A DNA stretch of 64,000 nt from G965232465 sp965232465 (GTDB lineage: Bacteria > Pseudomonadota > Alphaproteobacteria > JAQWUY01). Made by a program: the position numbers and the translations under genes. Numbering within the stretch: the stretch's first letter is position 1; each line of letters opens with the position of its first letter. The stretch lies in NCBI GenBank assembly GCA_965232465.1, contig OZ246977.1, positions 1,178,001 to 1,242,000 of the forward strand, given 5' to 3'. The notes below the pieces were generated by a model. The model was not told where the DNA came from. It did not search any database and saw nothing but the letters and a program-made list of their open reading frames with translations. Shown piece by piece: positions 1 through 9,968 of the stretch.

Positions 1-290
1 TCGTCATAATCAACCGTTTGTTCTTCAACCTCACGATCAGCGATGGGAATCTGATAATAATCTGGGTGGATTTCACTGAATGGTAAAAATCCTTGGCGCT
101 TCCCCCCATATTCGACAAATGCAGCTTGCAAAGACGGTTCGACTCGGGTTACCTGTGCCAAATACACATTGCCTTTTATGTGTTGTTTACTGCTGGTTTC
201 AAAATCAAATTCTTCTAATTTGTTACCTGTAACCACACTCAGCCGTACTTCTTCTTCGTGGGTGGCATCAATTAACATTTTTTTTGCCAT
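1..290 (-). CDS. rne: Ribonuclease E/G, N-terminal part (runs off the window)
   Basis: The reverse strand from 290 reads MAKKMLIDATHEEEVRLSVV and continues through a beta-rich stretch containing VEPSLQAAFVEYGGKRQGFL, which is the start of the S1 RNA-binding domain of RNase E/G. Only about 96 residues are inside the window; the catalytic and DNase I-like parts lie to the left. The enzyme cuts single-stranded AU-rich RNA and nucleates the degradosome. The ATG at 288-290 is preceded by a good AGGAG site at 296-300. Divergent amiC follows across a 489-base gap, an arrangement common in alphaproteobacteria. RNase E is preferred over RNase G because of this synteny; the C-terminal tail that would prove it is not visible. 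Confidence 0.9.
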   Translation of the reverse strand, partial: MAKKMLIDATHEEEVRLSVVTGNKLEEFDFETSSKQHIKGNVYLAQVTRVEPSLQAAFVEYGGKRQGFLPFSEIHPDYYQIPIADREVEEQTVDYD

Positions 291-779
291 GTTTGCTCCT
301 ATGTATTATGTATAACTCAGGCATATACCAGTGTTAACAAGTATATGCTTTTATATAATCTTACTCATACCATATGAAAAACAGGTTGCCTGCGTTTAAA
401 AGTATCAAAAGTATGTGCCACAAATATACATACTCACATTGTACGCCATATACTTTGGCGTATTATATTATGCGAAACACATTGCCATTATACCAAGGTA
501 TCTTATAATAACCCATGCAGTTTAAATTTTTTATATCAAAAAAATCATATTGTTTTCATATAATATACACAATTACAATAATTGTATAAGATGTTACTAT
601 TCCATATGAAAATATCATGGGTTTGGGTACCCAAAAAATATATTTTACATATGATCGATGTTACAATACAAAAAATATATGAAACTGGCAACTATAATCT
701 TTTAAAAAATCGAATTATGTGGCATAAACATAAATAATACTTTGTAATCGGTAACGAAAATATATTCTTAAATTATATC
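291..779. other. Divergent intergenic region between rne and amiC
   Basis: This AT-rich, non-coding stretch must hold the promoters of rne (leftward) and amiC (rightward). A 7-bp inverted repeat (TACGCCA / TGGCGTA) lies at 442-462. On the rne side this would fall in a long 5' leader, where RNase E genes of other bacteria are autoregulated; that role here is inference. I see no other gene, RNA or repeat. Confidence 0.5.
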
Positions 780-2075
780 ATGACACATCTTTTTTATATG
801 CATTGTACCAATATATGGCGTATCATAATGGTATTATTGTTATCAATAACATGGGGGGTGACATATACCCATGCCAGTCCGGAATTAAAAAATATTCAAA
901 TTGGCATTGGCAAAAAACAAAATGCAACAGCACTCATATTAGAATTTTCAGATATTTTTGATTTTCAAATACAAACTTTGAACAAAACCACCTCCCAACA
1001 CAGCGATGGCAAAGCCTCATATCGTTTGATTATTGACATGCCTCACTTTAAAAGTAAGGTTACCCCCCACTTAAATGTAGAAGGATTGGATTTTATTACT
1101 TTGGTGCGATATGGCAGTTACACCCCCCAAATTAGCCGTATTGTGGTGGAAACAAAACGCCCCATAAGCGTCGATAATCTGCAATTAGTTATATCCTCGA
1201 CCAACAAATCCTCGACCAGCAAAAAGTTATTTGTGTATATTAGCCCCATCGCCACATTTGAGAAAATTATTAAACAAACCTCTGATTGGAACACTGTGGC
1301 ACAAAATAATGCGGTTGCTGAACAAAAACGACAACAAACCCGTCAGCAATTGTATAACAAAATTAAGTCTGATAAAAACCGTAAAAAGCCATTGATTGTA
1401 TTAGATGCAGGACATGGTGGATACGATCCTGGTGCCATTGGTTTGAATGGGGTTTATGAAAAAAATGTGACCTTGGAAATTGCTAAAAATGTTAAACAAG
1501 TCTTGGACAAAACAGGGAAGTTTGATGTGTTGTTAAGTCGTACAGATGACCGATATATATCGTTAAAAGAGCGATCGGAAATTCCCGACAGAATCGATGC
1601 GAACTTTTTTATATCCATACACGCAGATAAACACCATGATCCCCAAGTACGGGGCATGTCTGTATATACCTTGAATCATGACCGTGAACAAAGGGAAATC
1701 AATAAAGTATTAACCCAACCCAGTGCCCAAGACAAAATCAAAGATACCATACAACATGATGGCAACCGTGACATCAGTGGTATCTTGGGGGAACTGGGGT
1801 TGGAAGATAGCAATCAGAGTGCGAATGCTTTTGCAAAAATCTTAGTCACCCGCATGGATATAAACAAAATCGTTACCCTTCATAACCCTAAACGAGAAGC
1901 AAGCCTGGGTGTGCTGGTTGCCCTCCATACGCCAAGTGTATTGGTGGAAGCTGCTTATATGTCGAATAAATACGACATGATCAATCTGCAATCTAGCAAA
2001 TGGAAAAAACGCTTTTCCAAGGCATTATCTGAGGCAATTATCACATATTTTAGCAAATATCCGCTTATACAATAA
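780..2075 (+). CDS. amiC: N-acetylmuramoyl-L-alanine amidase with AMIN domain
   Basis: A 431-residue exported cell-wall amidase that cleaves the bond between N-acetylmuramic acid and the peptide stem during daughter-cell separation. A signal-like hydrophobic segment (about residues 14-32, ending THAS) precedes an AMIN domain (about 37-150) that targets peptidoglycan or the septum. The Amidase_3 domain (about 203-425) shows the zinc motifs: LDAGHGGYDPGA (His), the Glu in YEKNVTLEIA, SIHAD (His) and the catalytic Glu in LVEAAYMSN. No clear ribosome site precedes 780; the ATG eighteen bases downstream (Met7) would also give a good signal peptide. It is followed 68 bases later by mrcA, a pairing conserved in alphaproteobacteria. 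Confidence 0.93.
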   Translation: MTHLFYMHCTNIWRIIMVLLLSITWGVTYTHASPELKNIQIGIGKKQNATALILEFSDIFDFQIQTLNKTTSQHSDGKASYRLIIDMPHFKSKVTPHLNVEGLDFITLVRYGSYTPQISRIVVETKRPISVDNLQLVISSTNKSSTSKKLFVYISPIATFEKIIKQTSDWNTVAQNNAVAEQKRQQTRQQLYNKIKSDKNRKKPLIVLDAGHGGYDPGAIGLNGVYEKNVTLEIAKNVKQVLDKTGKFDVLLSRTDDRYISLKERSEIPDRIDANFFISIHADKHHDPQVRGMSVYTLNHDREQREINKVLTQPSAQDKIKDTIQHDGNRDISGILGELGLEDSNQSANAFAKILVTRMDINKIVTLHNPKREASLGVLVALHTPSVLVEAAYMSNKYDMINLQSSKWKKRFSKALSEAIITYFSKYPLIQ

Positions 2076-2143
2076 AAAAACACTATAAAAAACATAAAAA
2101 AAAGCGTATACAGTACAATAGGCTAATAAATTACGAGATATAC

Positions 2144-4837
2144 ATGGTACGAAAGATCGACGATACACACAACAATATTTTACAGCAGTTGCAAAAAAAA
2201 TTTGCATCGCCCCCATCCGAATCATCCAAAACTGAGCAAAAAAAAATTGGCGATCCCCCCCCAATTGAAGAGTCTTTGGAAAATTTGTTAAATTCCAACC
2301 TTGATTCCACGCCTGAGCAAAAAAAATCCGTAAAATTTAAATCACATCGTTGGCAATTGTTGCAACAAACAGATGTACATAATACGGATAACACATTGTT
2401 TATCCCCCCAAAAGTAGAACCCAAAAAAAACTATAAGTGCTTTGGTTGGTGGATAAAAAAAGTTGTCATTGTATCTATATGTACGATTTTAATGGTCCCA
2501 GTGGTGGGGTTTGTAATGTTTATCTATTTCGGTAAGGATTTATCTAATTATGGATACTTAAAAACATATGAACCGCCTGTATCCAGCCGTGTATACGCCA
2601 ATGATGGAAAATTGTTACAACAGTTTGCCAAAGAACGGCGGGTATTTATTCCCATTACCGACATTCCCGATTCCATTAAACATGCGTTTTTATCGGCGGA
2701 AGACAAAAACTTTTATACCCATGGGGGGGTGGATTTAATTGCCTTATTTAAGGCCATACCGATTAACATTAAAAACAAAATTCAAGATCGCCGAAGTGTT
2801 GGTGCATCGACAATTACACAGCAGGTGGCACGGTACTTTTTCTTGGGTAACGAACGCAATTTCACCCGTAAGATTAAAGAGGCTATTTTGGCGTTTCGTA
2901 TTGAAAATGAACTGAGCAAAGATCGAATTTTTGAATTGTACTTGAATCAAATATATTTGGGACGGGGTACATATGGTGTTGCTGCTGCCAGTATGAAATA
3001 CTTTAACCGTCCCCCCTCTGAATTGAAATTATCACAAATTGCCTATTTGGCATCATTGCCCAAAGCCCCCAATAATTATCATCCTACACAGCATTCAGAG
3101 CGTGCTATTGCCCGCAGGAATTGGGTTTTAAACCGTATGTTCGAGGAAGGCTTTATTTCCGAAATTGATATGCGTTCCGCCCAACAAGAACCTTTGGATG
3201 CGATGCAGGGTGTTGAACCACAAATCGTATCTGCTGAATATTTTGTCGAAGAGGCCCGGAGGGAAATTGCCAATAAATTTTCCACCGATACACTATACAC
3301 AGGCGGATTAACCATTCATACCACCTTAAATACAACCTATCAGAAGCAGGCGTATACTGCCTTAAATTATGCGATTTTGGAATATGATAAACGCCATGGG
3401 TATCGGGGGGCATTTGTCAATTTAAGTAAATACAGCGATTGGAAACAACGATTTTATAACATAAAACCCCAAGCCCAAACCAAGGATTGGATACAAGCGG
3501 TTGTTACCGAAATTAACACCAAATCCGCCACTGTACTGTTAAAAAACAAACGCCAAATTACCCTGCCATTTCAAGCTGTGGAATGGGCAAGACCATATGG
3601 GTATCCGAGGGCGGGTGTCAAACCGGAAAAAATGGCAGATGTGCTAAAAAAATATGATGTGATATTTTTGCAAAATATCACTCCGGATGCGGATACCCCA
3701 ACTTATGAATTACGACAAGTTCCACAAATTAATGGGGCATTGGTTGCCCTTGATCCCCATACGGGCAGAGTCCTTGCCATGGTCGGTGGGTGGGATTTTT
3801 CCGGTAGTCAGTTTAACCGTGCCACCCAAGCTAAACGGCAAACAGGTTCGGCAATTAAACCATTTGTATATTATGCGGGGCTTGAATCTGGTATGACCCC
3901 CGCTACCCGTATTTTGGACGCTCCATTTGTTCTGACCATGGTAAATGGTGATAAATGGAAACCTCAAAATTTCTCGAATAAATTTTTTGGATTAAGTATC
4001 TTACGGGTGGGCGTGGAAAGTTCCCGTAACTTGATGACTGTCCGTTTGGCACAAGAAATTGGTATGGATCGGGTATCTAGTGTGTTTAAGCGGTTTAACA
4101 TTATGCAAAACCCCCAACCCTTGTTGTCATTTTCACTGGGGGCAGGGGAAACCACTTTGTTAAAAATGGTAACTGCATATAGTATATTGGTAAATGGTGG
4201 TAAAAAAATTACCCCATCGCTTATCAGCCGTGTACAAGATAGATATGGTAAGGTCATATTTCGCCATCTTAACAACAAATGTGATGCGTGTAACATGATG
4301 GGGGATACCATGCCCAAAATACAGGACAACCGTGTACAAATTGCCAATTCTATCAATGCGTATCAAGTGGTGACTATGCTGGAAGGTGTGGTTAAAAATG
4401 GCACAGGCAAAAAAATGCAGTCGTTAAACATTCCTATGGGTGGAAAAACAGGTACGACCAACAATATGAAAGATGCATGGTTTATATCGATTACCCCCGA
4501 TTTGGTGGTGGGGGCATTTTTGGGCTTTGATAATCCAAGACCATTGGGACAACATCCCCCTGGGGAAGAATATGATTGGTGGACACAAGAAACAGGGAGC
4601 AGAGTTGCTTTGCCTGCGGTGAAAAAGTTTTACGAAGGCATTGTCGATACCTTGCCTAAAATCCCATTTCGTATTCCACAAAATGTACGCATGGTTACTA
4701 TCGATAAAGACACAGGTGGTGTGGTTACAAAAAATACTAAACACCCACAATTAGAAGCCTTTATTCCTGGAACAGAACCCACTCAAGATACCCAAGATGG
4801 ATATAACACTTCCACCAATTTGGATGGCGTATATTAA
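2144..4837 (+). CDS. mrcA: Penicillin-binding protein 1A (bifunctional transglycosylase/transpeptidase)
   Basis: An 897-residue class A PBP that polymerises and cross-links peptidoglycan. A polar cytoplasmic leader of about 105 residues, longer than usual, precedes one membrane helix (about 108-130). The GT51 transglycosylase domain contains SAEDKNFYTHGG, with the catalytic Glu, and ASTITQQVARYF. An OB-like insert follows. The transpeptidase domain shows the SxxK motif in GSAIKPF, the SxN motif in ESSRN and the KTGT box (GGKTGTTNN). The gene lies between amiC and prfB; its stop lies 16 bases before the prfB start, so co-transcription is likely. Ribosome binding before ATG 2144 looks weak. Confidence 0.95.
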   Translation: MVRKIDDTHNNILQQLQKKFASPPSESSKTEQKKIGDPPPIEESLENLLNSNLDSTPEQKKSVKFKSHRWQLLQQTDVHNTDNTLFIPPKVEPKKNYKCFGWWIKKVVIVSICTILMVPVVGFVMFIYFGKDLSNYGYLKTYEPPVSSRVYANDGKLLQQFAKERRVFIPITDIPDSIKHAFLSAEDKNFYTHGGVDLIALFKAIPINIKNKIQDRRSVGASTITQQVARYFFLGNERNFTRKIKEAILAFRIENELSKDRIFELYLNQIYLGRGTYGVAAASMKYFNRPPSELKLSQIAYLASLPKAPNNYHPTQHSERAIARRNWVLNRMFEEGFISEIDMRSAQQEPLDAMQGVEPQIVSAEYFVEEARREIANKFSTDTLYTGGLTIHTTLNTTYQKQAYTALNYAILEYDKRHGYRGAFVNLSKYSDWKQRFYNIKPQAQTKDWIQAVVTEINTKSATVLLKNKRQITLPFQAVEWARPYGYPRAGVKPEKMADVLKKYDVIFLQNITPDADTPTYELRQVPQINGALVALDPHTGRVLAMVGGWDFSGSQFNRATQAKRQTGSAIKPFVYYAGLESGMTPATRILDAPFVLTMVNGDKWKPQNFSNKFFGLSILRVGVESSRNLMTVRLAQEIGMDRVSSVFKRFNIMQNPQPLLSFSLGAGETTLLKMVTAYSILVNGGKKITPSLISRVQDRYGKVIFRHLNNKCDACNMMGDTMPKIQDNRVQIANSINAYQVVTMLEGVVKNGTGKKMQSLNIPMGGKTGTTNNMKDAWFISITPDLVVGAFLGFDNPRPLGQHPPGEEYDWWTQETGSRVALPAVKKFYEGIVDTLPKIPFRIPQNVRMVTIDKDTGGVVTKNTKHPQLEAFIPGTEPTQDTQDGYNTSTNLDGVY

Positions 4838-4853
4838 CGAAAGGGCACCATAT

Positions 4854-5963
4854 ATGCGTACGGAAATACAAACCAGTATCGATGCCATTGAATCGGCTCT
4901 GGAATTGCTACGGCAATCTTTGAATTGGGATATGGCATTACAATCCTTAAAAAATTTAAACCACCGCATAGAATCCCCAGATTTTTGGGACGACCCAGAA
5001 TCCGCACAAATTATTATGCAACAACAGGCGGTACTTAACCGTAAAATCGAAACCCACAATAATTTAAAAGATACCCTTGATAACAGTATCGAATTGTTGG
5101 AAATGGCGCTGGAAGAAAACGATATGGACTTAATTACCGAAGCGGAGCAGTCGATTTTGAATATGAAAGACCATGCCCGCACAGTACAATTAGAAGCCTT
5201 ATTGTGTGGGGAAGCCGATGGGTGTAATTGTTTTTTGGAAATTAATGCGGGGGCAGGGGGTACAGAAAGTTGCGATTGGGCGGAAATGTTGTTTCGCATG
5301 TACCAACGGTGGGCGGAATCACGGGGATATAGTGCCGATACCGTGGAATACCAAGCCGGCGATGAGGCGGGCATAAAATCCGCCACTTTACACATTAAGG
5401 GGGAACAGGCATATGGGTGGGCAAAAACCGAATCTGGCGTCCACCGATTGGTACGCATTTCCCCATTTGATAGTTCCGCCCGTCGTCATACATCGTTTTC
5501 TTCCATTGCCATATATCCAGAAGTCGACGATAGAATCGATATCGTTATCGAAGATAAAGATTTGAAAATTGACACCTATCGGGCATCGGGAGCAGGGGGA
5601 CAACATGTGAATACTACCGACAGTGCCGTTCGCATTACCCACCTGCCTACTAAAACCGTGGTACAATGTCAAAACCAAAGATCCCAACACAAAAATCGGG
5701 ACGAGGCGATGAAAATGCTAAGGGCAAAATTATATGAAATCGAATTGCAAAAACGGGAACAACAGGCATCGGACAGCCATGCCCAAAAAACCGATATTGG
5801 CTGGGGACACCAAATCAGATCATATGTATTACACCCATATCAAATGGTTAAAGATCTGCGTACAAATGTGGAAACCAGCCAAACCCAAAATGTGCTAAAT
5901 GGGGATTTGGATTCCTTCATAGAATCCGCTTTGGCGTGGCGGTTGGGGTTGGATAACAGTTAA
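4854..5963 (+). CDS. prfB: Peptide chain release factor 2
   Basis: RF2 ends translation at UGA and UAA. The 369-residue product has the SPF anticodon-like tripeptide (RISPFDSS), which marks RF2 rather than RF1, and the GGQ motif (GAGGQHVN) that triggers peptide release. The frame is open from 4797 inside mrcA, but ATG 4854 is chosen: it has AAGGG at 4841-4845, and MRTEIQTSID matches the usual RF2 start. The reading frame is continuous through the region (RQSLNWD) where many bacteria have an in-frame UGA and programmed +1 frameshift, so that autoregulatory device is absent here. Confidence 0.96.
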   Translation: MRTEIQTSIDAIESALELLRQSLNWDMALQSLKNLNHRIESPDFWDDPESAQIIMQQQAVLNRKIETHNNLKDTLDNSIELLEMALEENDMDLITEAEQSILNMKDHARTVQLEALLCGEADGCNCFLEINAGAGGTESCDWAEMLFRMYQRWAESRGYSADTVEYQAGDEAGIKSATLHIKGEQAYGWAKTESGVHRLVRISPFDSSARRHTSFSSIAIYPEVDDRIDIVIEDKDLKIDTYRASGAGGQHVNTTDSAVRITHLPTKTVVQCQNQRSQHKNRDEAMKMLRAKLYEIELQKREQQASDSHAQKTDIGWGHQIRSYVLHPYQMVKDLRTNVETSQTQNVLNGDLDSFIESALAWRLGLDNS

Positions 5964-5988
5964 AATATACATCAAAAGGAAATTATAC

Positions 5989-6264
5989 ATGGAATTATTG
6001 ATTATAGCTTTATTACTTGTCATTCGAATATATACCTATTTGATTGTTGCATCGGTTATTATCAGTTGGCTGATTGCGTTTAATATTTTACCAAACAATC
6101 GGATTGTACATAATACTGTTATACAGATAAATCGCCTGACCGCCCCCGCTTTTGATGCGGTGCGTTCTGTTATCCCCACACTGGGGGGGTTGGACTTTTC
6201 CCCAATTGTATTGTTACTTGCATTACAAGGGTTACGCATCGGTATTATAAATATGTTCGGATAA
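5989..6264 (+). CDS. YggT family membrane protein
   Basis: A 91-residue protein with two hydrophobic segments (about 4-30 and 65-90) and the family features VASVIISWL and SVIPTLGGLDFSPIV. YggT proteins are small integral membrane proteins linked to cell shape, division or osmotic stress in several bacteria; the molecular role is not settled. AAAAGGA lies just before ATG 5989. It starts 25 bases after prfB and is probably the last gene of the mrcA-prfB run. The convergent TPP enzyme ends 20 bases beyond its stop. Confidence 0.85.
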   Translation: MELLIIALLLVIRIYTYLIVASVIISWLIAFNILPNNRIVHNTVIQINRLTAPAFDAVRSVIPTLGGLDFSPIVLLLALQGLRIGIINMFG

Positions 6265-6284
6265 AAAAGGTACATATCACTGAC

Positions 6285-7916
6285 TTATGTTGTCTTTAAT
6301 CCCCTTGTTTTTGGCATTAAGATATAATTCCATGGGGAGGGCATTTCTGGGGTCGTAACTTCTATTAAGGTGGGGGCGTTGGTTTTTATATCTTGTTTTA
6401 ATTGTGTTTCCAATGCGTTTGGGGTGGTAACCCTTGTGGCGGATATGCCAAAACTGGTTGCCAGTTGTATAAAGTCTGGATTTGTCAAATCGCATGCGAT
6501 TGTACGATTGTTATAATTATCGATTTGGAATCGTTTTACATTGCCAAACGCATTGTCATTAAAAACAACTATATTCAAAGGAATATTGTGGTGTACTGCT
6601 GTTGCTAGTTCGGGCATCGTAAACATAAAACCGCCATCCCCATTTATGGACACCACTGGTACATCCCGGCGGGCATGGGCAACGCCTAAGGCGGTGGCAA
6701 GTCCCCAGCCCAGTGTCCCTTGGTATCCGTGTGATATATATGTACGGGGGTGATATACAGGGTATCCAAACCGTGCCACAAATCCTGTTTGGGTCAATTC
6801 TTCCACTAATATACCATCATCAGGCAAAGCTGTACGCACCGCCTGTATATATTGCATTTGTGGCGATACATCTTGGTGTATTTGTGCTTGTACTTGTGCT
6901 TTGACTTCTGCCACTTCCCCCCGCCAATCGGTCGAATCCTTTTTTGTGGATAGTTTTGACAACACCCCTGTAACCACATCTGTACAATCCCCATGAATGG
7001 CAACATCGGCTGTGCCCATGCTGTGTAATCGGCTGTGTTCTATGTCCACATGAATAATTTTTACATTGCTATCCATCCCCCATATTTGCCGTTGTTGTAA
7101 CCGTGTACCTAAGCCGATAACTACATCCACCCGATGCCACAATTTGTGGGAAGTCGGATTATTTATAGATAATGGATTATGGTCGGACATAACCCCCCGT
7201 CCCATACGGTACGATGCTACGGGGGCATGGATTTTTTCCGCTAATTCAGTAATGCACATACTGCTGTTTTGGGCACCGGATCCGACAACTATCATCGGAC
7301 GAGTGGCGTTTTGTATCAAAGCAACCGCTTTGTCCAATGCAGATTCTGCAATAATCGGATTTGGGTGTATATCCATCAGGGGGGGCGTATCACTAATAGG
7401 CTGTTTCCATATATTTACAGGCACTTCCAATCCCACAGGGCGGGGTGTACCTGATTTTAGGCTGACAAACGCGTCCCTAATGTGATGTCCAGCGTTATTA
7501 TCATTTCGTACACTAATGGTTTTTTTGGTTAATGCGGATAAAATTTCCGTTTGCTGAGGAATTTCATGTAACAGCCCAAAATCTTTATCAATGGCACTGG
7601 TGGGAATATGACCAATTAACGCCAATACAGGGGCGTTTGCCGAATATGCGGTTGCAAGTGCGGTTGCCCCATTTAAAAAACCAGGACCTGGAACAATACA
7701 GAATATTTGCGATTTGCCTGTTGCAAGTGCCGCACCCAATGCCATATACCCCGCCCCTTGTTCATGCCGAGTATGAATTGGGGATAAGACATTTTGATAA
7801 TCATATAAGGTATCAAAGAAATCATCATTTTGCACACCAGGTAAGCAATACAGATTACTGAAGTTTTCCTTAATCAAAATATCAACGATATACTGAGCAA
7901 CATTTTTTTCTGACAT
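6285..7916 (-). CDS. Thiamine pyrophosphate-dependent enzyme, acetolactate synthase-like
   Basis: A 543-residue enzyme with the three-domain fold of TPP-dependent carboligases and decarboxylases. The N-terminal pyrimidine domain has the activating Glu in RHEQGAGYMA; the middle domain lies near 195-320; the C-terminal domain carries GDGGFMFTMPEL, ending in VFNDN, which binds Mg-TPP. A strong AGGAG lies before ATG 7916. Substrate cannot be told: acetolactate synthase, sulfoacetaldehyde acetyltransferase, benzoylformate decarboxylase and oxalyl-CoA decarboxylase share this layout, and no small regulatory subunit is nearby. It lies downstream of the malonate/TRAP operon, separated by a broken transposase, so it could once have been the operon's last gene. 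Confidence 0.8.
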   Translation of the reverse strand: MSEKNVAQYIVDILIKENFSNLYCLPGVQNDDFFDTLYDYQNVLSPIHTRHEQGAGYMALGAALATGKSQIFCIVPGPGFLNGATALATAYSANAPVLALIGHIPTSAIDKDFGLLHEIPQQTEILSALTKKTISVRNDNNAGHHIRDAFVSLKSGTPRPVGLEVPVNIWKQPISDTPPLMDIHPNPIIAESALDKAVALIQNATRPMIVVGSGAQNSSMCITELAEKIHAPVASYRMGRGVMSDHNPLSINNPTSHKLWHRVDVVIGLGTRLQQRQIWGMDSNVKIIHVDIEHSRLHSMGTADVAIHGDCTDVVTGVLSKLSTKKDSTDWRGEVAEVKAQVQAQIHQDVSPQMQYIQAVRTALPDDGILVEELTQTGFVARFGYPVYHPRTYISHGYQGTLGWGLATALGVAHARRDVPVVSINGDGGFMFTMPELATAVHHNIPLNIVVFNDNAFGNVKRFQIDNYNNRTIACDLTNPDFIQLATSFGISATRVTTPNALETQLKQDIKTNAPTLIEVTTPEMPSPWNYILMPKTRGLKTT

Positions 7917-7979
7917 GGTGTATCTCCTGCATAATTTTGATAGTAATAATATTTAGGGCTACCCTAGATACCTAACCCA

Positions 7980-8604
7980 AATATTTCTTAGCTCATCGTA
8001 CCGCCATAAGCAATACCATTACAGGCGTTGTTTGTTTTATGGCTATGCTTTTTTTGCGACTTAAAATTACTGTGATTAAATCGCCATTTGCATTCCTTTA
8101 AATATAGCATAAAATTATGCTTAGGTATACCATTATATTTTCGCATATGCCGTTTGGTTTGGTTCCAAAAATTCTCAATGCCATTAATATGATTTTGCTT
8201 ATCAGCAAATTCTTTACTATGGTTCATTTGCATATGTTTAAACTCTGAACTATCTAGGGCGTCATACCCTTTCCAACAATCACTATAATACTATCAGGTG
8301 TAACTTTGTCTTTAATGATGTATTAAAGTCTGGTATTATCTTTGCATAAACCTTGCCACCCCTTTTAAGCAAGTGAAATACAGGAGTTTTGGATTTAGCA
8401 CCTCGCTTTTCCTTTCTAACATCGCCGAAGTAACTCTCGTCTATTTCTATCTCACCACTAAATAACGCATCGCTTTTTTGTTTCAATTCATAACATATTA
8501 TCTTTTGTAAATGACGGAAATATAATATGGCTGTACTGCGATGTACAAACCCATTCACTAGCACATCTTGCTGTAGAACCTACTATAAAATAGTCTATCA
8601 ATTG
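7980..8604 (-). pseudogene. Broken IS1595-family (ISXO2-like) transposase
   Basis: Pieces of one transposase are spread over three frames. They read, in order, LIDYFIVGSTARCASE (from about 8604), then HRSTAILYFRHLQKII and GEIEIDESYFGDVRK with VFHLLKRGGKVYAKIIP (8283-8564), then WKGYDALDSSEFKHM and HINGIENFWNQTKRHM (about 7988-8270). DESYFG, LLKRGGKV and IENFW are hallmarks of the ISXO2-like DDE domain. At least three frameshifts are needed to join them, so the gene is dead. A possible end sequence, GGGCTACCCTAGATACCTAACCC, lies at 7956-7978; I find no matching inverted copy on the dctM side, so that end was probably lost. Confidence 0.85.
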
Positions 8605-8627
8605 GGTATGAAATTAAATATATTTTT

Positions 8628-9959
8628 CTATGATATAACTTTGCCCATTACCTTATTAGGAAGCCAAGTTACCAATTCTGGGAATATGGACAGGATGATA
8701 ATGGATAATACCATACATCCCACAAAGGGTAATGATCCTTTTAAAATAGTTTTTAGGGGGATGTCGGGGGCTATGCCGTTAATCACATATAAATTTAAGC
8801 CCACAGGCGGGGTGATTAAGCCAATTTCCATGTTGATAGTCAAAATAACCGCAAACCAATAAGGGTCAAAACCCGCCGTTGTGATAATCGGTAACAAAAT
8901 TGGTACAGACATGATAATAACCGCAACAGGCGGTAAAAAGAATCCTGCAAATAGCAAGAATATGTTAATGGCAATCATAAGCACCCATGGGGACAAACTT
9001 AATTCAGAAATATATTCGGCAATCGACTGTGCCACAAATAAATTGGATAACATAAATGCAAATACACCCGCTGCACCGATAATAAACAAAATCATTACGC
9101 TTTCACGGGTGGTATCACGAAATATAAGCCAAATACTTTTAAACGACACCAATTTATAAATAACTGTTGCTACTGCTATGCTCATTAATGCTCCAACAGC
9201 CGCAGTTTCAGAAGGCGTTGCCACCCCGCCATATAGGGCGTATAACACCCCTAAGATAATTAAAATAAATGGTAACGCCCGGGGCAGAACAGCAAATTTT
9301 TCCGCCCATGTATACTTGATATATCCGAGTGCCAATTGTGCTGATCCTTGTCGCCAAGTATCAAAAACCGCCCATGCCATAAACAAGCCGACCAACAATA
9401 TACCCGGTACAACCCCCGCTAAGAACAACCGCCCTATGGACGTTTCGGTGGCAATACCATATACAATCATGGTGACTGAGGGGGGAATGAGAATCCCCAG
9501 CGTTCCCCCCGCTGCAATGGATCCTGTGGCAACACCTTGGGGATACCCCCGTTTTAACATTTCTGGAATCCCCATTTTGCCAATGGCGGCACAAGTGGCG
9601 GGCGATGACCCAGACATGGCGGCAAACAAGGCACATGCTCCTAAATTAGACACAACGAGGCTGCCGGGTATACGGGTCAACCAACGGGCTAAGGATTCGT
9701 ATAAGTCCGCCCCTGCCCTGGTGGATGCCACCGTTGCCCCCATGAGGATAAACATGGGAATGGACAGCAAGGCAAAATTATCTAGTTTTGCAAATAATAG
9801 TTCGGGGAATATCTCCAAAGTGTCAAAGCCATCAAACAGGATTAAAAATATTGCAGATACAACCAATAGTCCCGATGCAACAGAAATACCAGAAAATAAA
9901 ATTAGCGTGGTAGCAATGGCAACTAAAACAGCGATAATTAATGGGTCTAATTCGAACAT
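8628..9959 (-). CDS. dctM: TRAP transporter large permease (DctM family)
   Basis: A 443-residue, mostly hydrophobic protein with the 12-helix layout of DctM subunits and typical motifs such as GSSPATCAAIGKMG, IPPSVTMIVYG and PSETAAVGA. It forms the sodium-driven translocation channel of a tripartite TRAP importer. It follows dctQ by nine bases and is the last intact gene of the malonate operon, so malonate or a related dicarboxylate is the likely substrate (inference from context). The stop TAG lies next to the broken transposase, which therefore did not truncate it. Confidence 0.93.
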   Translation of the reverse strand: MFELDPLIIAVLVAIATTLILFSGISVASGLLVVSAIFLILFDGFDTLEIFPELLFAKLDNFALLSIPMFILMGATVASTRAGADLYESLARWLTRIPGSLVVSNLGACALFAAMSGSSPATCAAIGKMGIPEMLKRGYPQGVATGSIAAGGTLGILIPPSVTMIVYGIATETSIGRLFLAGVVPGILLVGLFMAWAVFDTWRQGSAQLALGYIKYTWAEKFAVLPRALPFILIILGVLYALYGGVATPSETAAVGALMSIAVATVIYKLVSFKSIWLIFRDTTRESVMILFIIGAAGVFAFMLSNLFVAQSIAEYISELSLSPWVLMIAINIFLLFAGFFLPPVAVIIMSVPILLPIITTAGFDPYWFAVILTINMEIGLITPPVGLNLYVINGIAPDIPLKTILKGSLPFVGCMVLSIIILSIFPELVTWLPNKVMGKVIS

Positions 9960-9968
9960 ATTTTGCTC

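Noticed and set aside
4797..4853. Upstream start for RF2 inside mrcA
   Set aside because: The extra 19 residues have no RF2 likeness and the ribosome site favours 4854.
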